DNA from: Kiritimatiellota bacterium
GTDB lineage: Bacteria > Verrucomicrobiota > Kiritimatiellia > JAAZAB01
Direction of reading: 5' to 3'
Length of the DNA stretch: 10,000 nt
Assembly: GCA_008636095.1 (NCBI GenBank)
Contig: VSJD01000338.1
Coordinates: 1 to 10,000 of the forward strand
The notes beneath the pieces were generated by a model, which worked only from the letters and a program-made list of their open reading frames with translations, searched no databases and was not told the DNA's origin. The position numbers and the translations under genes were made by a program. This document shows positions 6,699-10,000 of this stretch, piece by piece (position 1 is the stretch's first letter; every line of letters starts with the position of its first letter).

Positions 6699-7988
6699 TT
6701 ATTTCACAATCGTTAAATAATGTTGGCTTGGTTCCAGAATACCGCCGCTCGCGGCGTAAAAACCGTCGTCCAGATGAAACAGGCCATGCGTTGTTTCCAT
6801 CCAGGGCGCTCCGGCCCGCGGATGATAGGATTTCATCAGGTCCCAGTTTTTATAGTTCTGATGACCGTTCGTTTCCAACGCGCCGATACGCATCCCGGGC
6901 AATGGCGCCAAGCGCGCGGCGACATTCTTGTTCCAATCCACAAGGATGGGGTTGACCGTCAGGTCCGCGCAAAAGCAGGGAACATTTTGCTCGTGGGCCA
7001 GGCGGGCGATTTTCAGGCTCATGCTCAGCGTTTTGGCAATCGGCTTTAAGGCGATGGCGCGATACCCCATCTCGATGCGTTCCCGCGCGTCCCGGTCCGA
7101 ATGCGCGCTCTCATCCGCCGCCAAACGCACCGGGATGTTGCGCACATCCACACGGTATTCTTCCGGGAAAGGTTCCTCCAGAATCATGATCCGTTCCAGA
7201 GCTCCTATTTTTTGGGCATGCTCCAGCAGTCGCATCAGGCGATCCTTGCTGTCATACCGGCCGTTGGCGTCCAGGTAATACGGAATGCGGTGATTGTCCA
7301 TATAGGGAATATCGCTGTGGCCAATGCTCTCATGAATGGCTGTCAGGCGTTGTTTGTCCCAGGCCAGCATTTTATCCAAATCCCCGTCCTTGTCCGGGTC
7401 GGCGCCGATTTTTATTTTGATGAAAAAATAACCATCGGCCACTGCCTTGACAATGTCGGCCTGGGGGACGCCATAACTCATCAAGGGAATACTGGCCAGT
7501 TCACGATGCCGATGCGCGAGGGCCTTGCGATAATCCGCGGGAATCATTTCGTCAAACGTGTGCAATCCATTTTCAGCCGCGTACAGCATCCAGGCGGCGT
7601 TATCCACGGCTACCAGCGCGTTGAGCGCAAAGGTCAGACGCAGGTTCCGATACCCGGTGATGGTTTGGCCGTATTGGTACGTGGCCGGCAACAGGTCGTC
7701 CAGCAGGGTCATCGGGTGGTCGAATCCCCGCTTTTCCGCCTCGCGCAGGGCAAAGGCCGTCATGAGAAACATCACTGCGTTACCGGCGGCTTCGGGGTTG
7801 GCTATGAACACCGCGGCATCGGACCAGAGCGTGCTTTGCGTACCCAGACCGAGGCCCAACTTCCCATTACGGCTTTCCATCAGGGCAACAACCTGCCATA
7901 GTTCCTTGAGGTAGGCGCCCTTGAAGCCGAAGGGCGAACCCAACAGCTCGCGTTCAAAGGCAAGGTTTGTGCGTTTTAATTGGATCAT
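6699..7988 (-). CDS. Enolase-superfamily enzyme (mandelate racemase/muconate lactonizing type), substrate unknown
   Basis: The 429-aa protein has a capping N-terminal domain (about 1-150) and a barrel with the expected acid/base and metal residues: KIK at 191-193 (second strand), Asp240 in LDANGRYD, Glu271 in LEEP, Asp292/Glu293 in ADES and Lys315 in ALKP. Lys-x-Lys plus a Lys on the opposite face is the pattern of the muconate lactonizing subgroup, which includes dipeptide epimerases, o-succinylbenzoate synthase and cycloisomerases. The family removes an alpha proton from a carboxylate substrate using Mg2+. The long C-terminal part (ETNGHQNYKNWDLM, then METTHGLFHLDDG) is longer than in typical epimerases and is not one I recognise. 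The ATG at 7988 has AGAGGG eight bases upstream. It is the first gene of the run and sits 33 bp before tyrA. Fold confident; substrate and pathway role unknown. Confidence 0.8.
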   Translation of the reverse strand: MIQLKRTNLAFERELLGSPFGFKGAYLKELWQVVALMESRNGKLGLGLGTQSTLWSDAAVFIANPEAAGNAVMFLMTAFALREAEKRGFDHPMTLLDDLLPATYQYGQTITGYRNLRLTFALNALVAVDNAAWMLYAAENGLHTFDEMIPADYRKALAHRHRELASIPLMSYGVPQADIVKAVADGYFFIKIKIGADPDKDGDLDKMLAWDKQRLTAIHESIGHSDIPYMDNHRIPYYLDANGRYDSKDRLMRLLEHAQKIGALERIMILEEPFPEEYRVDVRNIPVRLAADESAHSDRDARERIEMGYRAIALKPIAKTLSMSLKIARLAHEQNVPCFCADLTVNPILVDWNKNVAARLAPLPGMRIGALETNGHQNYKNWDLMKSYHPRAGAPWMETTHGLFHLDDGFYAASGGILEPSQHYLTIVK

Positions 7989-7996
7989 GACGACAT

Positions 7997-8002
7997 CCCT
8001 CT
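7997..8002 (-). promoter_or_regulatory. Ribosome binding site of the enolase-like gene
   Basis: AGAGGG on the minus strand, eight bases before the ATG at 7988. It supports that start, which is the first ATG of the open frame. Confidence 0.6.
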
Positions 8003-8032
8003 GTTAATATTTCGACGCGGCGCAAAGCGCCT

Positions 8033-8083
8033 TGTCCCTCGACTCCGCTCGGGATCCTGAACCTGTCGAAGGGCTCAAGGTTA
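8033..8083. repeat. Interspersed imperfect palindromic repeat
   Basis: CCCTCGAC (8036-8043) pairs with GTCGAAGGG (8065-8073) with one bulged base. The interior contains CGCTCGGGATCCTGAACC. Sequences of the form CCCTTCGACAGG...GAGCGGAGTCGAGGG are familiar as intergenic repeats in many unrelated bacterial genomes, and I recognise this as one of them. Only one copy is present in this window, so its repetitive nature comes from recall. Confidence 0.5.
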
Positions 8084-8208
8084 AGGCGTTTCTTGCTGGA
8101 TTGCTTAATTTCAATTTCGCATAACGGCGTTGAACTGTCAATTGACTTTGATAGACCCCACGCCCCTTTTTATTTGGCATAATGGTTCCATCCATGTATG
8201 GTTAACCC

Positions 8209-8237
8209 GGATATTTCACGCTTAGCGTGAAATATCC
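8209..8237. repeat. Perfect 13-bp inverted repeat with 3-nt loop
   Basis: GGATATTTCACGC, loop TTA, then GCGTGAAATATCC: every base of the 13-bp arms pairs. No T tract follows on either strand, so it is not a standard terminator. It could be an operator for a dimeric regulator of lipA or of the divergent gene, or a short interspersed palindrome. The sequence alone does not decide. Confidence 0.85.
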
Positions 8238-8256
8238 GCCTTATGGGCTTCGACGC

Positions 8257-8342
8257 GCCCCGTAAAAGCGGGGCTTGCTCAGGGTTTGCCTTTCGGCGCG
8301 GCGCAGGGTTAACCTTGAGCAAGGTGCGCAAGCGCCGCGCCG
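8257..8342. repeat. Cluster of overlapping GC-rich inverted repeats upstream of lipA
   Basis: GCCCCG/CGGGGC (8257-8262 with 8269-8274, 6-nt loop) is followed by GCTTGCTCAGGGTT pairing imperfectly with AACCTTGAGCAAGG (8273-8286 with 8311-8324). CGGCGCGGCGC pairs perfectly with GCGCCGCGCCG (8294-8304 with 8332-8342). The latter two cannot form together without interlacing, so they are competing structures. GGTTAACCC at 8200-8208 also has an inverted copy at 8306-8314. If transcribed, this would be structured leader RNA of lipA. Confidence 0.7.
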
Positions 8343-8376
8343 ACGCATCAACAGAGATTCGAAACAGTTGCTCCGT

Positions 8377-9405
8377 ATGATATCAGACGCATCCAACATT
8401 CATTCCCGGAAGGTAGCACAACGCCTGCCGCCCTGGATCCGGGTCCGCCTGCGGTCGGACGGTCATTTCTCCAAAGTGCACGCAACCCTCCGTGCGGGAG
8501 AACTGCACACGGTATGCGAAGGAGCGCACTGTCCAAATAAGCTGGAGTGTTATAACCGGGGCACGGCCACGGTTATGATCCTCGGCGACACGTGCACGCG
8601 TTGTTGCAAGTTTTGCGCCGTGCGCGGCGGGGTTCCACCCCACCCCGCCGATCCCCGCGAGCCCGAGCATGTGGTTACAATGGCTCGTACCCTGGGCTTG
8701 CGGCACGTGGTCGTGACGAGCGTCACGCGTGATGATTTGGACGATGGCGGCGCCGGGCTCTTTGCCGAGACCATTATTCAGCTCAAGCGCCTGAAGGGCG
8801 TCACGGTTGAAGTGCTGACGCCTGATTTTCAGGGTAAGCGCCATCTGTTGGAGACCGTCCTGGCGGCCGGACCGCATGTGTTCAACCATAATCTGGAAAC
8901 CGTCCGCCGGCTCCAGCCGGACGTGCGACCGCAGGCAGATTATGACCGCTCTCTCCAAGTACTGCGCATTGCGGCCGCGTGGCGGCCAAAGCTGATTGTA
9001 AAATCAGGCCTGATGGTCGGTCTGGGCGAAACCGATGACGAACTGATGGTGGCCATAGCTGATCTGCGCTCCGCCGACTGTCGGAGCCTGACGCTTGGCC
9101 AGTACCTGGCCCCCTCCCCGCGTCACTGGCCGGTAGCGCGCTTTGTCCCCCCCGAACAGTTTGAGCACTATCGCCGGTGCGCCCTGGCCATGGGGTTCCT
9201 GGCCGTGGCAGCGGGCCCCTTGGTACGTTCCTCTTACCAGGCGGACCAGCTCATGGCCGACCACCAGCAAAATTCCAAATTCCAAGCTCCAAATTCCAAG
9301 GAAAAACAATCAACGAAGTCAAATGACAAACGCAACCCGGTGGCGAGAGATTGGAGCACAATGCACGGTGCAAGTCGTCTGCGCAGCGGCAATACGGACT
9401 TGTGA
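8377..9405 (+). CDS. lipA: Lipoyl synthase, with an abnormal repeat-derived C-terminal tail
   Basis: Radical SAM enzyme that inserts two sulfurs into protein-bound octanoyl groups to make the lipoyl cofactor of 2-oxoacid dehydrogenases and the glycine cleavage system. From the ATG at 8377 the product is 342 aa. It has the LipA-specific auxiliary cluster ligands CEGAHCPNKLEC (Cys47, 52, 58), the radical SAM motif CTRCCKFC (Cys73, 77, 80) and the RSSY motif (284-287) whose Ser ligates the auxiliary cluster. The frame is open upstream to 8275, but that part overlaps the palindrome cluster and does not resemble LipA. The start MISDASNIHSRK precedes the conserved PPWIRVRL. A TTG at 8368 is an alternative, and neither start has a good Shine-Dalgarno sequence. 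LipA normally ends soon after RSSY. Here about 44 extra residues (from 299) are translated from a heptamer array and the following palindrome-rich DNA. No lipB is in the window. Confidence 0.95.
   Translation: MISDASNIHSRKVAQRLPPWIRVRLRSDGHFSKVHATLRAGELHTVCEGAHCPNKLECYNRGTATVMILGDTCTRCCKFCAVRGGVPPHPADPREPEHVVTMARTLGLRHVVVTSVTRDDLDDGGAGLFAETIIQLKRLKGVTVEVLTPDFQGKRHLLETVLAAGPHVFNHNLETVRRLQPDVRPQADYDRSLQVLRIAAAWRPKLIVKSGLMVGLGETDDELMVAIADLRSADCRSLTLGQYLAPSPRHWPVARFVPPEQFEHYRRCALAMGFLAVAAGPLVRSSYQADQLMADHQQNSKFQAPNSKEKQSTKSNDKRNPVARDWSTMHGASRLRSGNTDL
9269..9306. repeat. Heptamer array, TTCCAAA family, inside the lipA 3' end
   Basis: Four 7-bp units in register from 9273: TTCCAAA, TTCCAAG, CTCCAAA, TTCCAAG, flanked by A-rich sequence. 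They are translated as NSKFQAPNSKE in LipA. The inverted counterpart lies at 9705-9733. AAATTCC-type runs are familiar as intergenic repeats in uncultured and PVC-type genomes (recall, not searched). Confidence 0.75.
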
Positions 9406-9448
9406 CATCCTGACGGGAACAGGGGAATGGGCAGCATGATGGCGCAGG

Positions 9449-9607
9449 GCGAATTGCGGGTCCCGAGTCTGACGAGGGGTTTGAAAAGCAAGGCAAGTTT
9501 GGCTCAGATGCGCCAGCGCCGCGCGCAGCGCTATACCCGTGTATGCGCAAGCGCGGAAATGGCGTAGATGAGCCGAAATCGCCATGGCCTTTTCAAACGC
9601 AATTCGC
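9449..9607. repeat. 159-bp imperfect palindrome
   Basis: The outer arms GCGAATTGCG (9449-9458) and CGCAATTCGC (9598-9607) are perfect complements. Next in, TTTGAAAAG (9480-9488) pairs with CTTTTCAAA (9589-9597), leaving 9459-9479 as a one-sided bulge. Then GGCTCA (9501-9506) pairs with TGAGCC (9569-9574), and TGCGCCA (9509-9515) with TGGCGTA (9560-9566, one G-T pair). Alternating GC segments follow, then ATAC (9533-9536) and GTAT (9541-9544) around a CCGT loop. The arms match too consistently for chance. No T tract follows, so it is not a simple terminator. It could be a mobile palindromic repeat, a protein binding site or a structured RNA. Confidence 0.85.
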
Positions 9608-9704
9608 ACTGCTCTTGCCGATCACCGGCGATCAACGCGGTCTATAAGTGGCTAAATGCGGCCTTGGGTAATAAAAATCACACGCTATTTACGGAAGGAC
9701 CATA

Positions 9705-9733
9705 TTTTTTGGAATTTGGAATTTGGATTTTTC
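9705..9733. repeat. Heptamer array, TTGGAAT family, upstream of lpxL-like gene
   Basis: TTGGAAT, TTGGAAT, TTGGATT in register (9709-9729) with T-rich flanks. It is the reverse complement of the array at the lipA 3' end, so the two bracket the 159-bp palindrome as an outer inverted repeat about 460 bp across. Confidence 0.75.
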
Positions 9734-9769
9734 TCAGTCTTTTGCTATTAACTTAACCATTCCTAATTT

Positions 9770-10000
9770 ATGATGGATAAATATATATGTTATCGCCTGG
9801 CGCAGATTATCAGCCGGACCCTGCCGCGACGGTTTGCGTACTGGCTGGGACTGCGCATCGCCGACCATTTTTATGCGTCTGATCACATCGGCCGCCGCGC
9901 AGTCATGTCCAACTTCCGGCAGATTCTGACCATGCAGGGCATAGCCGCTTCGGACAAAACACTTGAGCAGATGGCACGGAAAAATTTCCAGTATTTCGGC
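9770..10000 (+). CDS. LpxL/HtrB-type lipid A biosynthesis acyltransferase, N-terminal part (runs off right edge)
   Basis: The frame is open from ATG at 9770 (a second ATG follows immediately at 9773) to the window end, giving 77 codons. It reads MMDKYICYRLAQIISRTLP, then RRFAYWLGLRIADHFY, GRRAVMSNFRQIL, and ends LEQMARKNFQYFG. This is the typical N-terminal pattern of the LpxL/LpxM/HtrB family: a YRLAQ.LSR.LPRR.AYWLG helix, then RR.V..N..R. and a late FxxFG. Family members transfer an acyl chain to the lipid A precursor at the inner membrane. The catalytic HX4D motif lies beyond the window. No clear Shine-Dalgarno sequence precedes the start; the upstream bases are AT-rich. It is on the same strand as lipA but separated by 364 bp of repeats, so co-transcription is uncertain. 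Confidence 0.8.
   Translation, partial: MMDKYICYRLAQIISRTLPRRFAYWLGLRIADHFYASDHIGRRAVMSNFRQILTMQGIAASDKTLEQMARKNFQYFG

Larger units (their letters stand above)
7989..8376. other. Divergent intergenic region (repeat island)
   Basis: 388 bp between the divergent enolase-like gene and lipA, and the only place in the window where both transcripts could start. It contains a small GGCGC-AAA-GCGCC hairpin (8019-8031), an interspersed imperfect palindrome (8036-8073), a perfect 13-bp inverted repeat (8209-8237) and nested GC-rich inverted repeats (8257-8342). TTGACT/TTGACA-like hexamers occur near 8135-8150 on both strands, but I could not pair them with a convincing -10 element. A 63-codon minus-strand frame here (8004-8195) overlaps the repeat and is not called as a gene. 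Confidence 0.6.
9406..9769. other. Intergenic region between lipA and lpxL-like gene
   Basis: 364 bp without a convincing gene. It holds a 159-bp imperfect palindrome (9449-9607) and an inverted heptamer array (9705-9733). Just upstream, a possible small stem pairs CAAGTC with GACTTG (9371-9376 with 9397-9402) across the lipA stop. The remainder, 9608-9704, shows nothing recognisable. Several short frames are open here (for example minus 9319-9609, 96 codons), but they cross the palindrome and resemble no family I know. No rho-independent terminator for lipA was found. Confidence 0.6.

Noticed and set aside
8004..8195. 63-codon minus-strand frame upstream of the enolase-like gene
   Set aside because: Its second half (LSPSTGSGSRAESRDK) is translation of the interspersed palindromic repeat. 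No ribosome binding site or family match, and it occupies the promoter region.
8257..8274. Rho-independent terminator
   Set aside because: The stem is GC-rich but is followed by TTGCTCAGGG, not a T tract, and lies ahead of lipA, not after a gene on that strand.
8275..8376. N-terminal extension of lipA to 8275
   Set aside because: It is arginine-rich translation of the GC-rich inverted repeats and does not match LipA N-termini.
9355..9450. Group II intron fragment or other catalytic RNA after lipA
   Set aside because: A short GACGGGAACAGGGG stretch and small stems recalled intron sequence, but no domain V hairpin or boundary motif could be identified.
9449..9607. Integron attC site
   Set aside because: Size and hairpin form are suggestive, but the canonical RYYYAAC/GTTRRRY core sites are not at the arm ends, and there is no integrase or cassette array.
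9319..9609. 96-codon minus-strand frame across the 159-bp palindrome
   Set aside because: Several frames are open here on the same strand, and the frame is made largely of palindrome arms. No recognisable domain; treated as repeat DNA, though a repeat-encoded peptide cannot be excluded.

Overview
The window comes from a Gram-negative bacterial chromosome. An LpxL/HtrB-type lipid A acyltransferase begins at the right edge, and the genes are ordinary housekeeping genes. Intergenic DNA is rich in short degenerate heptamer arrays and palindromes. That repeat style, the cmk-plsC fusion and the sequence flavour suggest the PVC group or a similar environmental lineage (Kiritimatiellota/Lentisphaerota-like). 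This placement is an inference, not a demonstrated assignment.

Layout, minus strand (transcribed right to left, positions 7988 to 1): a seven-gene co-directional run. In order of transcription it is an enolase-superfamily enzyme of unknown substrate, tyrA (prephenate/arogenate dehydrogenase), aroA (EPSP synthase, GTG start overlapping the tyrA stop), a single-chain cytidylate kinase/1-acylglycerol-3-phosphate acyltransferase fusion, rpe (ribulose-phosphate 3-epimerase), lepA (elongation factor 4), and the N-terminal part of what is probably signal peptidase I (lepB). The run therefore joins aromatic amino acid synthesis, CMP/CDP supply, phospholipid synthesis, the pentose phosphate pathway, translation and protein export. 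tyrA-aroA-cmk and lepA-lepB are gene orders known from other bacteria.

Layout, plus strand (8377 to 10000): lipA (lipoyl synthase), then a gap of about 360 bp filled with repeats and palindromes, then the start of an LpxL/HtrB-like acyltransferase cut by the window edge. lipA and the enolase-like gene are divergent. The 388 bp between them is a repeat island: one interspersed imperfect palindrome, a perfect 13-bp inverted repeat, and a cluster of overlapping GC-rich inverted repeats ending about 35 bp before the lipA start.

The most unusual content is the repeats. (1) Degenerate heptamer arrays of the ATGGNNN/CCATNNN family lie at 2119-2216 (14 units in phase) and 2246-2308 (9 units, opposite orientation). 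They encode the lepA start region and the rpe stop codon. A third array follows lepA at 268-309. (2) A second heptamer family (TTCCAAA/TTGGAAT) forms another inverted pair at 9273-9300 and 9709-9729. Its left member is translated as part of an extra C-terminal tail on LipA. (3) Between those arrays lies a 159-bp imperfect palindrome (9449-9607). No defence system, CRISPR array, transposase, tRNA or rRNA gene was found.
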